Below, piece after piece: positions 46,158-54,196 of a stretch of DNA of 61,440 nucleotides. Position 1 is the first letter of the stretch; each line of letters opens with the position of its first letter. Made by a program: the position numbers and the translations under genes. Source of the DNA: an uncultured bacterium (GTDB lineage Bacteria; Planctomycetota; Uabimicrobiia; Uabimicrobiales; JABWCH01); the NCBI GenBank assembly GCA_938003875.1, contig CALKWO010000117.1, positions 1 to 61,440 of the forward strand. Direction: 5' to 3'. The notes beneath the pieces are model-generated. The model was not told the origin of the DNA and did not search any database. It worked only from the letters and a program-made list of their open reading frames with translations.

Positions 46158-48956
46158 ATGTTTAAAAGAAAAGGGTTTTTACAAAGATTTTCTTTTCTCT
46201 TCGCTTTATCTTGTATTGTTTTCATTCTTCTTTTGAATTGTCAGGACTCTGGTAGAAAGGCATTAGCACCTGTCAATGATGCTTTGCTTGTAGTCCAGGG
46301 GATAGTTCGTTTTGAAAACAACAATCCTGTCCAGGGTGCTGAAGTGGACGGAGAAATCATCTTAGCGGATGCTATAGCGAAGGTTCAGGAACAATGGCTC
46401 AAAGCCAGATATGCTGTTCCTGGCAAAAAAAAATCTTCTCGTGCTAAAACAATAGAACCTCTGAAATTGCAAGCACATCAGCGTATAAAGGCACAGACCG
46501 ATGCCAATGGAAATTTTTCTATGCAGTTGGAACGTCCCAATGTTCCTGCAAGGCTATTGTTTAGAGTATCTTTTAAAAGGCAGGGGGAACCAGAAACCAA
46601 CAACGCCATCTGGAAAGACATCGCCGATACGCCTGTGCAAGATGTCGGTAATATCTTGATTGTTGACCCTGCAACGAACCAGATGAATCTTGCGAATGGA
46701 ACGGCTCAGACTGCTGATGGATCTATCAAAGTAACGCAACTGCCTGCGGAAGTAGACAAAATCTACGCAAAGGCCTTCAGCCCTGATGCAGTTCCCGACA
46801 TATTCCCTGGTCTTGATTTTGCAGAAATGGGAAAAATTCCTCTGAATTCCAGTATGTTTTTGTGGATGGAAGCCCTGGACAAAGATGGAAATCCTATTGA
46901 TAAATTAAGCAATGTGGTTACAGTCAGATCCAAAGTCGAGAAATCCCAATGGCCTGACCTGGAAGACATTTTTCCTGGCACGGATCGCATCCAGGTTCCC
47001 ATGTATCTGTACAATGAAGAAACAGATTTATGGGAAGAACTATCGCAACCAGGATGGCTGGAAGATGCTTTAGGAACAGTACTCCCAGAGGATGCCAATA
47101 GTGCTATCCTGGATGGAAGCTTCGCAGGGGAAATCTACGCTACCTATATTACAGACCATTTTTCCTGGATGAACGTGGACTATGCCTATTTAGGCCCCTG
47201 GACACTTTCCCGACTGGATTCGAGCAAAAGGAATACAGACATCCTTTATAGGGCCACCAGGCTGGCACAGACGATTTTCCGCAGCAAATGGGGCAATAAT
47301 GCCTTTAAGGATGTCAATAAACCAGGCATTACCTTGAATGAAGAAGTAAAAGATGGTGGTGCTTCTGAATTCAAGACAAAAGATCTAGGCAAAGATACTT
47401 ATGGACAAACTACTTCCAAAGATTTTAAAGAATTGCTGTATCTCAATGAAAAAATCTGGCAGACAGCAGATACAAAAAAACTGGAAACTATTTTCATTCT
47501 GGCTGTTACCATTCTTCATGAAACCGCTCATTGGAAACACGATGTAAAAAAATACGATGGTGTCTATACAGATGAAGGCGATGTGGATGGAGAAGCTGGT
47601 CTAAGAATCGAAAAAAATCTTTTTGGAACTACCGTATGGGGAGCTGCGCTTCCTCTGCCAGCAGATAAAGGCATCTCTATAGGAAAAAGCGATGGGCAGG
47701 TCATCACGCAAGACCAGTTGAAAGATCTTACCAATCCTGACTGGTGGAAGAAAAACGATGAAAACAATGCTTTTTCCGAAGAATTCTGGAAAAAATATTG
47801 GGGTCTGACAGGCCAGGAACAAAAGAAATCCAGGGCTATCGAAATGAAGATCACTATGGCAGAAACCAACTATGAGCTAGGCGTTCCTATTCCTATCACA
47901 GTAGAATACAAAAATGTATCTGGAGAGCCTGTAGAAATAGTGCAGGAAACCATATTGGAAGGCTATCCTTTATATTTCAGCATTTTGGATGAAGAACAAA
48001 AGCAAGTTCCTTTTGTTGGCCCCAAAGCAAAACAAAATGTCACCTACCAGAACATCGCTCCAGATCAGACCATAACGAAAGTAGTTGATATTACTCAGGA
48101 TAACACCAGAGCTACGACTTACTATAATTTCACTAAGGGCGGTGCTTATACAATCAAGGCATTCTATGCTCCTTACTTCGGTTTGCCTCTGCTGGAATCC
48201 AATATTCTGAATTTTACCATTGCCTCTGGCGGAACCTTGCAAGGTAATGTCACCAGCGCAACAACAGGTTTACCTATCGAAGGTGCTCTTGTAAAAGCAC
48301 TACAGAATGGCAATGTGATTTCCCAAAAGACAACACCACAAGATGGCACATATACTATGAACCTGCCTTCAGGAACATATATTTTGGAAACATCAGCATC
48401 AGGATATCTGAAAAACACACAGGAAAATATCGTAGTCATAAAGGACCAGACAACAACAGCCAACGCGTCTCTTTCTCCTCTGTTGGCAACAGGAGAAATT
48501 CGACTCGTTTTGAAATGGGGCGCATACCCTGCGGATCTGGATTCTCATCTATGGCTACCCATAACAAAAGCCTATCATGTTTATTATGATAGAGAAGGCA
48601 GCCTTACATCCTGTCCTTTCGCTTCATTAGACAATGATGTAGTAGAGGGATACGGACCAGAAACCATGACAATCCACTATAACAAAGAGCGATATCCTGG
48701 AACTTACTACTATGCTGTTTTTGATTATGATGAAACAGGAGAAATCACGGCTTCCAATGCTACTGTTGAAGTCTATGATTCCACTGGTTTGATTACGACC
48801 TTAAGAATCCCCACAACTGGCACAGGTGGTTGGTGGAATGTGTTGCAGATCAATGGAGAAACAGGACAAATCACAGAAATCAATACTATTGGAGATGATC
48901 CTGCTCCTTATGCAGACACAGCGTCAGGATGTGGAGAAGAACGTAAGAAAAAATAG
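46158..48956 (+). CDS. large lipoprotein with HExxH motif and DUF2135/YfaP-like C-terminus
   Basis: 932 residues from the ATG after AAGGAC; lipobox LLLNC gives Cys30. Layout: a proline/lysine-rich N-terminal region with one carboxypeptidase-regulatory-like fold (about 45-150), a middle region with a HETAH zinc-protease motif at 454-458, a beta domain (about 560-690) shared with the next gene, another regulatory-like beta domain (about 690-775), and a C-terminal DUF2135-like domain with WGAYPADLDSHLW and YGPETMTIHY. Probably a surface metallopeptidase or a carbohydrate/protein-binding protein; the zinc site is inferred only from the motif. It lies 42 bp after the nitroreductase gene. Confidence 0.75.
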   Translation: MFKRKGFLQRFSFLFALSCIVFILLLNCQDSGRKALAPVNDALLVVQGIVRFENNNPVQGAEVDGEIILADAIAKVQEQWLKARYAVPGKKKSSRAKTIEPLKLQAHQRIKAQTDANGNFSMQLERPNVPARLLFRVSFKRQGEPETNNAIWKDIADTPVQDVGNILIVDPATNQMNLANGTAQTADGSIKVTQLPAEVDKIYAKAFSPDAVPDIFPGLDFAEMGKIPLNSSMFLWMEALDKDGNPIDKLSNVVTVRSKVEKSQWPDLEDIFPGTDRIQVPMYLYNEETDLWEELSQPGWLEDALGTVLPEDANSAILDGSFAGEIYATYITDHFSWMNVDYAYLGPWTLSRLDSSKRNTDILYRATRLAQTIFRSKWGNNAFKDVNKPGITLNEEVKDGGASEFKTKDLGKDTYGQTTSKDFKELLYLNEKIWQTADTKKLETIFILAVTILHETAHWKHDVKKYDGVYTDEGDVDGEAGLRIEKNLFGTTVWGAALPLPADKGISIGKSDGQVITQDQLKDLTNPDWWKKNDENNAFSEEFWKKYWGLTGQEQKKSRAIEMKITMAETNYELGVPIPITVEYKNVSGEPVEIVQETILEGYPLYFSILDEEQKQVPFVGPKAKQNVTYQNIAPDQTITKVVDITQDNTRATTYYNFTKGGAYTIKAFYAPYFGLPLLESNILNFTIASGGTLQGNVTSATTGLPIEGALVKALQNGNVISQKTTPQDGTYTMNLPSGTYILETSASGYLKNTQENIVVIKDQTTTANASLSPLLATGEIRLVLKWGAYPADLDSHLWLPITKAYHVYYDREGSLTSCPFASLDNDVVEGYGPETMTIHYNKERYPGTYYYAVFDYDETGEITASNATVEVYDSTGLITTLRIPTTGTGGWWNVLQINGETGQITEINTIGDDPAPYADTASGCGEERKKK

Positions 48957-48983
48957 TGCAACTATCTGACAATATGCTTTTAG

Positions 48984-49017
48984 TATAGGGCAACTCAAGC
49001 TATGCAGTTGCCTTATA
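48984..49017. repeat. 12-bp stem-loop between lipoprotein genes
   Basis: TATAGGGCAACT and AGTTGCCTTATA pair over 12 bp with one wobble and a 10-nt loop, 28 bp after the large lipoprotein stop codon and 20 bp before the next start. No U-run, so it may lower expression of the next genes rather than end transcription. Confidence 0.5.
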
Positions 49018-49036
49018 CCTTTCAGGAGAAAATACT

Positions 49037-49660
49037 ATGAGAAAGTGTTTTTTTCTTTTAGTTTGTATACTGTTTTTAGGGTGTACAGAATCTTCCCCTG
49101 CATCTGAAAAAAGAGAGAAAGATAGTCCAGAAAAAAAAACAGCACAGCAAAAACAAGAAGTACCTGCTATACCCAAAGAAAATTTTAAAAAAGAAGATAA
49201 AGCCCCCATTCCTCCGATATCAAAAGAAGACTCCCCTGTAGAAAAAGAGAAGCCTATCATGATAGTAGAAAAAAAAGCATCTCCTCTCCTCATCACAATT
49301 TCTTCTATAAAGCCTAAATTCACTAAAGAAGAGCCAGTACTGCTCAATATACAATATAAAAATATTTCTTCCAACCCAATCAACGTTTTATATTTGAAAG
49401 AATTCTCTGGATACCCTTTGTATTTTAAAGTAACGCATAAAACAAAAGGCAAAGTTCCTTTCCATGGGAAAAAAGCTAAAATTGCCATAAGCAAAGAACA
49501 CTATTTTCTCCTGGAAGCAGGGAAAACGCAGGAAAATATCATTGCTCTAAACAAGGATTACTTGCTTTCCGAAGGAGAGATAGAAGTAAGCGTTGTCTAT
49601 AGCGAATTCTGGGGCATTGAAAAAAGCGAGTCCAACACTCTTACCATCCAAATTTTTTAG
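49037..49660 (+). CDS. lipoprotein sharing a domain with its neighbour
   Basis: 207 residues. Lipobox FLGC at residue 16-17, a Lys/Glu/Pro-rich linker (about 20-90), then a beta domain at about 90-207 that repeats the pattern of residues about 560-690 in the large upstream lipoprotein: YKN[IV]S, EGYPLYF/SGYPLYF, VPFxGxKAK and a final ESNxLxxxI. Function unknown; probably a small relative that binds the same partner. 12 bp before the binding-protein gene. Confidence 0.7.
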   Translation: MRKCFFLLVCILFLGCTESSPASEKREKDSPEKKTAQQKQEVPAIPKENFKKEDKAPIPPISKEDSPVEKEKPIMIVEKKASPLLITISSIKPKFTKEEPVLLNIQYKNISSNPINVLYLKEFSGYPLYFKVTHKTKGKVPFHGKKAKIAISKEHYFLLEAGKTQENIIALNKDYLLSEGEIEVSVVYSEFWGIEKSESNTLTIQIF

Positions 49661-49672
49661 AGGAGAAAAAAA

Positions 49673-50857
49673 ATGAGAAATCTATGGATACTGTTTTTCC
49701 TGATTTTTTTCATTGCTTGCAATGAAGTTCAGGTTAAAGACGAAAAAGAGACTGTAAAGCTGATTCAAGAAGAAAAAAAAGTTTCTCAGGCGGTAGTAGA
49801 AGAAAAAAAGCCTGAGAATATTGCTTTGGTTGAGCCACTGGCATTAGAAAAGCCCGTTGTATTGGAAAAAATCGCTATCGAAGAGAAGGTTCTTGCTGTA
49901 GTAGAAGAAAAAAAGCCTGTAGAAGAAAAAGCCTTGCCTGAAGTTACGATCTGCTTGTGCTGGCGCATACAATCCCAGTTTGCAGGCTTTTATGTTGCTT
50001 TAGAAAAAGGATTCTATACAGAAGAAGGCCTGAAAGTCACCCTCAAGCCAGGAGGCCCTGAAGTCAGACCCTTCCAGGAAATATCAGAAAAACGTGCCCA
50101 TTTTGGCATAGGCCAGGCACAGGAAGTTCTCATAGCAAGAGATAAAGGAATTCCTATCCAGTGTGTTGCCAACAATTTTCAGACAGGTGCCTTGCGATTG
50201 GTTTCTCAAAAAAGTTTGGGTATCACGGAGCCAGGGGATCTTCGAAGTAAGACCATTTCTCTTTGGTTCGGGGGCTATGAATACCAATGCCTGGGGCTTT
50301 TAGAAAAGTATGGTATATCACAAGATGAGGTAAACCTTGTCAAACAAGGATGGGAAATGGACGATTTTTGCGAAGGTAAAGTAGACATAGCCTCTGTTAT
50401 GGTATATAATGAACTGAATACGCTCTACGAAAGAGGTGTCAAGGATATAGATATATTGAACTATGCAGACTATGGTATCAATTTCCCTGAGGATGCTATT
50501 TTTGCTCTGGAAGAGTATTTACAGAAAAATCCTGATATTGTTTCCAAAGTCCTTCGTGCCAGCTATAAAGGCTGGAAGCATGCTATGGAAAACCCCCAGG
50601 AAGCTCTGGAAATTATTTTAAAATACGCTGAGAATCCGAATAAAGAGCATGAAAAAAGTATGTTAAGAGAAGTATTCCCTTTAATGATAAACAAACATAC
50701 TAAAGAGCATGGATTGGGTTATATCTATTTGCCTGACTGGTCAGGAATGGCTAAAATTCTTTTTCAGCAAAAGCTCTTGAAAGAGATTCCTGATCTGAAG
50801 AAAGTAATCCAGCCCCAATTCATAGAAAAGCTAAAAATTTTTCCTCCCGAAAGGTAG
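49673..50857 (+). CDS. NMT1/THI5-like solute-binding lipoprotein
   Basis: 394 residues. Lipobox ends FIAC at about residue 16. A long linker (17-95) repeats VVEEKKP and EEK units. The folded part (about 97-394) has the NMT1/THI5/SsuA pattern: QSQFAGFYVALEKGFYTEEGL near its start, GIGQAQEVLIARDKGIPI, and a Trp/Asp-rich end. Such proteins bind thiamine precursors (HMP), taurine or similar ligands. No ABC permease or ATPase lies next to it, so it may serve a distant transporter or act as a sensor. Confidence 0.85.
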   Translation: MRNLWILFFLIFFIACNEVQVKDEKETVKLIQEEKKVSQAVVEEKKPENIALVEPLALEKPVVLEKIAIEEKVLAVVEEKKPVEEKALPEVTICLCWRIQSQFAGFYVALEKGFYTEEGLKVTLKPGGPEVRPFQEISEKRAHFGIGQAQEVLIARDKGIPIQCVANNFQTGALRLVSQKSLGITEPGDLRSKTISLWFGGYEYQCLGLLEKYGISQDEVNLVKQGWEMDDFCEGKVDIASVMVYNELNTLYERGVKDIDILNYADYGINFPEDAIFALEEYLQKNPDIVSKVLRASYKGWKHAMENPQEALEIILKYAENPNKEHEKSMLREVFPLMINKHTKEHGLGYIYLPDWSGMAKILFQQKLLKEIPDLKKVIQPQFIEKLKIFPPER

Positions 50858-50946
50858 ATCTCTCTAAAACTTAGGAATCAGAAGTAAATAATTTCCCCAT
50901 TTCGAAAAAAAATTTACCGCAGAGGCGTAGAGAAGAGAAGATTTTA

Positions 50947-51010
50947 GGCATCGGTACAAAATGATGTAGGGTTCGATTGATCAAACCCTACATCATTTTG
51001 GACCGATGCC
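50947..51010. repeat. 64-bp near-perfect palindrome
   Basis: Arms of 27-28 bp: ggcatcggt-a-caaaatgatgtagggtt and its complement, with one mismatch and a loop of about 9 nt (cgattgatc). It lies between two convergent genes. It could be a bidirectional terminator, a MITE-like element or a dispersed repeat; the symmetric 'TAGGGTT...AACCCTA' core is of the sort often seen between genes. Confidence 0.75.
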
Positions 51011-51044
51011 GGAAGTTATTTAATTCTCATCGCTTAACATTTGT

Positions 51045-52208
51045 CTAAAAGGGGACAGGGACTTTGGAAACATAGGCTTTTTGGCGAATTATAGGAAAAT
51101 ATCCTAGCTTCAAGAGATCGTCATAGTACCAGAATGAGTTCCCTTTAAGGCCACTGTTGCGTACAGTGCGTATGAGTTCAATGGTTTCTTCCCCTGTCAA
51201 GGTAAAGGAACTGGTTTTGGAAGCAATGCCCACAAATACTTTATGGATGGCATGCTGTTCGATTCCCCGTAAAGCGGAAGGAATATAGCCTTTCAAATCT
51301 TCAGGCCTTACATACATCTGCACCTGAGCGACATCCAGCTTTTTAAGATTGAGCCAGGAACGCCAATCCTGGAGAAAATTTTCATAAGCGGGGTAGCTAT
51401 CTCCAGAGGAATAATGGCTAGGAGCATTGGATACAATCAGCCTGGGATGAATTGCCTTGATAGCATCATAGGCTGCTGACTGAAAGGCTGTCAGCTTATT
51501 GGCTCTCCATCTCTTCCATTGTGTATTGGCAGGATCAGAGGGGGGTAATTGTCCGTTATGCTCTTGTTTATAAAGCTCCACAGTGTACTCATCATAGCCA
51601 CAATCCAGACATGGATAACGAATGCGATCCAATTCAATACCAGTGATTTCATATTTCAGTGCCATTTCCTGGCAAAGTCCAATGAGAAATTGGTGGACAT
51701 CGGGATGATTATGATTCAGCCAATAGAAGGTTCCAACATGTCCGCTAGGAAACTGATCGCTTCCCTTGCTATTTTTTGCAAGCCATTCAGGATGCCTTGC
51801 GAAAAGTGGGCCTTTAGGAAAGCCTGCCAGGTTATACCCTGACCACCAGGCTACAAATCCATATTCTAGCCATGCTTCTATCATAAGGCCATTTTTTTTT
51901 GCCTCAGCGATGGCTTCTTGTAAAATATCTCGCTCTTTAGCAGCAGGTTCTGTATAAAAGCCTGTCTCTTCATGAAAAGCATCGCTTCGCCACAAAGGCC
52001 AGCCTCGGCTCCAGACATTGAAATACACAGTGTTGAAATTATGGCTTGCTGCCATCTTCATAGCATCGGCAATTTGCTCTTTACTCCATATCTGATTGCC
52101 TGACCGTGGCAATATCCATACACCACGTAGTTCAGGACTACCTTCACACAAGAGCGAACAAGCGAAAAAAATAAATAATATCCAGGAAAAAAGGAGATTT
52201 TTTTGCAT
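51045..52208 (-). CDS. exported GHL10-type glycosyl hydrolase-like protein
   Basis: 387 residues with signal peptide (LLFSWILFIFFACSLLCEG). The mature part is a TIM-barrel of the glycosyl hydrolase-like 10 (DUF187) family: ELRGVWILPRSG, FNTVYFNVWSRGWPLW, IEAWLEYGF and GIELDRIRYP. Related proteins such as DigH cut denuded peptidoglycan glycan strands, so a cell wall or polysaccharide substrate is likely; I cannot name it. AAAGGA before ATG. The stop of the epimerase gene lies 3 bp ahead, so both are co-transcribed. Confidence 0.85.
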   Translation of the reverse strand: MQKNLLFSWILFIFFACSLLCEGSPELRGVWILPRSGNQIWSKEQIADAMKMAASHNFNTVYFNVWSRGWPLWRSDAFHEETGFYTEPAAKERDILQEAIAEAKKNGLMIEAWLEYGFVAWWSGYNLAGFPKGPLFARHPEWLAKNSKGSDQFPSGHVGTFYWLNHNHPDVHQFLIGLCQEMALKYEITGIELDRIRYPCLDCGYDEYTVELYKQEHNGQLPPSDPANTQWKRWRANKLTAFQSAAYDAIKAIHPRLIVSNAPSHYSSGDSYPAYENFLQDWRSWLNLKKLDVAQVQMYVRPEDLKGYIPSALRGIEQHAIHKVFVGIASKTSSFTLTGEETIELIRTVRNSGLKGNSFWYYDDLLKLGYFPIIRQKAYVSKVPVPF

Positions 52209-52211
52209 TTT

Positions 52212-53381
52212 TTATCCTTTCATTTTTTTTAAAAGAGACCATACAAGCCATAAAGCTCTTGGCACATGAAAGCATCCTTTATAAGGGCCACCTTTAAAGC
52301 GATGGGTGACTTCACCACGCCTGTCGAGATAACCATACCATTCTCCAAATTTGGGATCACGAAAATGGCTGAAAGTATAATGGTCTGTGTCCAAGAATCT
52401 TTGCCAGTCATTCTCATCGCCTGTAATAGAAAAATTTAAAAGATGTGCATACATCGCCTCGCAATGAGGCCACCATAATTTCATATTCCATTCCAGAGCA
52501 GTTGGGCAAAATCCTTTGTAATCAAGGAAGTAGTATAATCCACCCCATTCTTTGTCCCAACCTAGATCGTGTGACCAGCGTACAACGTCAATCGCTATTT
52601 TTTCCAGGTCTTTTCTATGGAGTCTTTGTGCCCAATGCTGTAAGAACCAGCCAGCTTCAATAGCATGTCCTGGATTGAGATGACGACCCTGAGGAGTGTC
52701 TATAAAAGCCCCATCAGGAGAAACATTTTCAAAAACTGTCTTTCTATCGCCATGAACGTGAAGTAGCATACGTTTTATGCACTCTTCGATTTGATATTCA
52801 TATCCTCTGGTTTCGCCATCTCCCAGAACCTCTATGAGGTTGAGAAGAATCATAGGCACAGCAAGAGTTTGCAAGGGGATTTCTCCCTCAAAACTGGGTT
52901 TACCCACGAGTCTCCAGTCAAAAGCCCATTTCCAGACAAGGCCGAATTCTGAGCGGGCTTCTTCCAGCCATTCCAGTTCTCCTGAAGCTCTTGCAAATTC
53001 AGCGCATGCCATTACGTAGAAGCATTCAGAAAATATTTTGCGCTGCATGGAAACAGGCTTTCCCTCTGCTGTGACAGAAAAATAGACTCGCCCATCATCA
53101 CGTTTGGCATATTTTTTTAAAAATTCAGCACCACTTCGTGCTATGGCAAGCCACTCAGGCTTAGCCTCTACTGTGCGGTAGAGTTTGCTGAACATAAAGA
53201 CCTGACGGCCTTGCAGCCATATATGCTTTGTCGTATCGAAAACACGGCCATCTCGATCCAGGCAGTTAAAAAAACCGCCATTTTCTGTATCGAGAGAATA
53301 CTTTTGCCAAAAAGGAATTATATTTTCCAGAAGCTCTTGTTCGTATCGCTTACAAAAATTGGATAGAATCTCTGCTTTCAA
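52212..53381 (-). CDS. AGE-family sugar 2-epimerase
   Basis: 389 residues. An (alpha/alpha)6 barrel protein of the N-acylglucosamine 2-epimerase / cellobiose 2-epimerase family. Histidine motifs: GHAIEAGWFL, WWPHCEAMYA and GCFHVPRALW; the conserved FxDxxxGEWYGYLDRRGE-like segment is also present. Epimerises C2 of an aldose; length and motifs cannot decide between N-acylglucosamine and cellobiose. Together with the adjacent hydrolase it suggests use of an extracellular glycan. Confidence 0.88.
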   Translation of the reverse strand: MKAEILSNFCKRYEQELLENIIPFWQKYSLDTENGGFFNCLDRDGRVFDTTKHIWLQGRQVFMFSKLYRTVEAKPEWLAIARSGAEFLKKYAKRDDGRVYFSVTAEGKPVSMQRKIFSECFYVMACAEFARASGELEWLEEARSEFGLVWKWAFDWRLVGKPSFEGEIPLQTLAVPMILLNLIEVLGDGETRGYEYQIEECIKRMLLHVHGDRKTVFENVSPDGAFIDTPQGRHLNPGHAIEAGWFLQHWAQRLHRKDLEKIAIDVVRWSHDLGWDKEWGGLYYFLDYKGFCPTALEWNMKLWWPHCEAMYAHLLNFSITGDENDWQRFLDTDHYTFSHFRDPKFGEWYGYLDRRGEVTHRFKGGPYKGCFHVPRALWLVWSLLKKMKG

Positions 53382-53425
53382 GGATATCTGCCTTTCAAAA
53401 CTACTAAATATGCTTTATAGTATTT

Positions 53426-54196
53426 TTATGCTTTTTTAGCAATAAATATCATCTTTTTGCTTTTTGTATCATAAGGGCTAAAGTCGTACCAGCCATATAT
53501 TTTTTCTACCTCAAAGCCCTGAAGCTGGAGGAGGAGTTCCATTTCAAAGCGGTATAAGTATCTGAGAATTTCTGTATAGGGGTATTTTCTGACATTTCCA
53601 TCCTGGTCACAGGTTTCCATAATATTGTGGGTAAGCACAATCTGGTTAGCGGGGTCATATTTTCCACTAACCCAGTGGTTTACAATAAAGGTTCCTTGTG
53701 GATGAGGAAGGCTGGAGACCAGAACCATCCTATCTTCCAGAAAGGCTTGCTTGAGGAAATCGTGAGGGTTGAAAATATCTAAGACTAAACGCCCATTTTG
53801 AGGAAGATTATGATAAACATTCTGGAGGCATAGCTTCTGCGCCTGGAGTGTTTTCAGTAGCATGAATGTGTTGGCTGGAATCAATATTGCATCAGGCTTG
53901 GGATCGATCGTGAAGGAAACCATATCGCCCTGGACTAAAGTCAAATGCTTTTGAAAATTTGGCGCAAGCTGGCTTTTTTTCAGCAATGCTTTTTCCAGCA
54001 TAGCCTTGGATTTGTCTAAGGCTATGACTTCATACCCTGACTGGGCTAAAGGAAGGGCAATTCTTCCTGTGCCTGCTCCCATTTCCAATACAGATTTGTA
54101 TTGCTGCCCAAGAAGCTGCCTATAAAAAGGAATGTCTTCCTCAAAGGGAAGACATAGATCATAAAAACGTACCTGATTATCGGTATATTCCTTCAT
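53426..54196 (-). CDS. class I SAM-dependent methyltransferase
   Basis: 256 residues from the ATG in TGATG at 54196, where it overlaps the stop codon of the GspK-like gene. SAM motif I VLEMGAGTGRIALPLA at about residues 55-70, motif II EVIALDKS, and motif III LTLVQGDM. Small-molecule or lipid methylation is expected, but the substrate is not visible. Upstream ATGs in the frame (16 codons) lack this coupling. Its partner, a giant prepilin, makes a protein-methylation role imaginable but unproven. Confidence 0.85.
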   Translation of the reverse strand: MKEYTDNQVRFYDLCLPFEEDIPFYRQLLGQQYKSVLEMGAGTGRIALPLAQSGYEVIALDKSKAMLEKALLKKSQLAPNFQKHLTLVQGDMVSFTIDPKPDAILIPANTFMLLKTLQAQKLCLQNVYHNLPQNGRLVLDIFNPHDFLKQAFLEDRMVLVSSLPHPQGTFIVNHWVSGKYDPANQIVLTHNIMETCDQDGNVRKYPYTEILRYLYRFEMELLLQLQGFEVEKIYGWYDFSPYDTKSKKMIFIAKKA

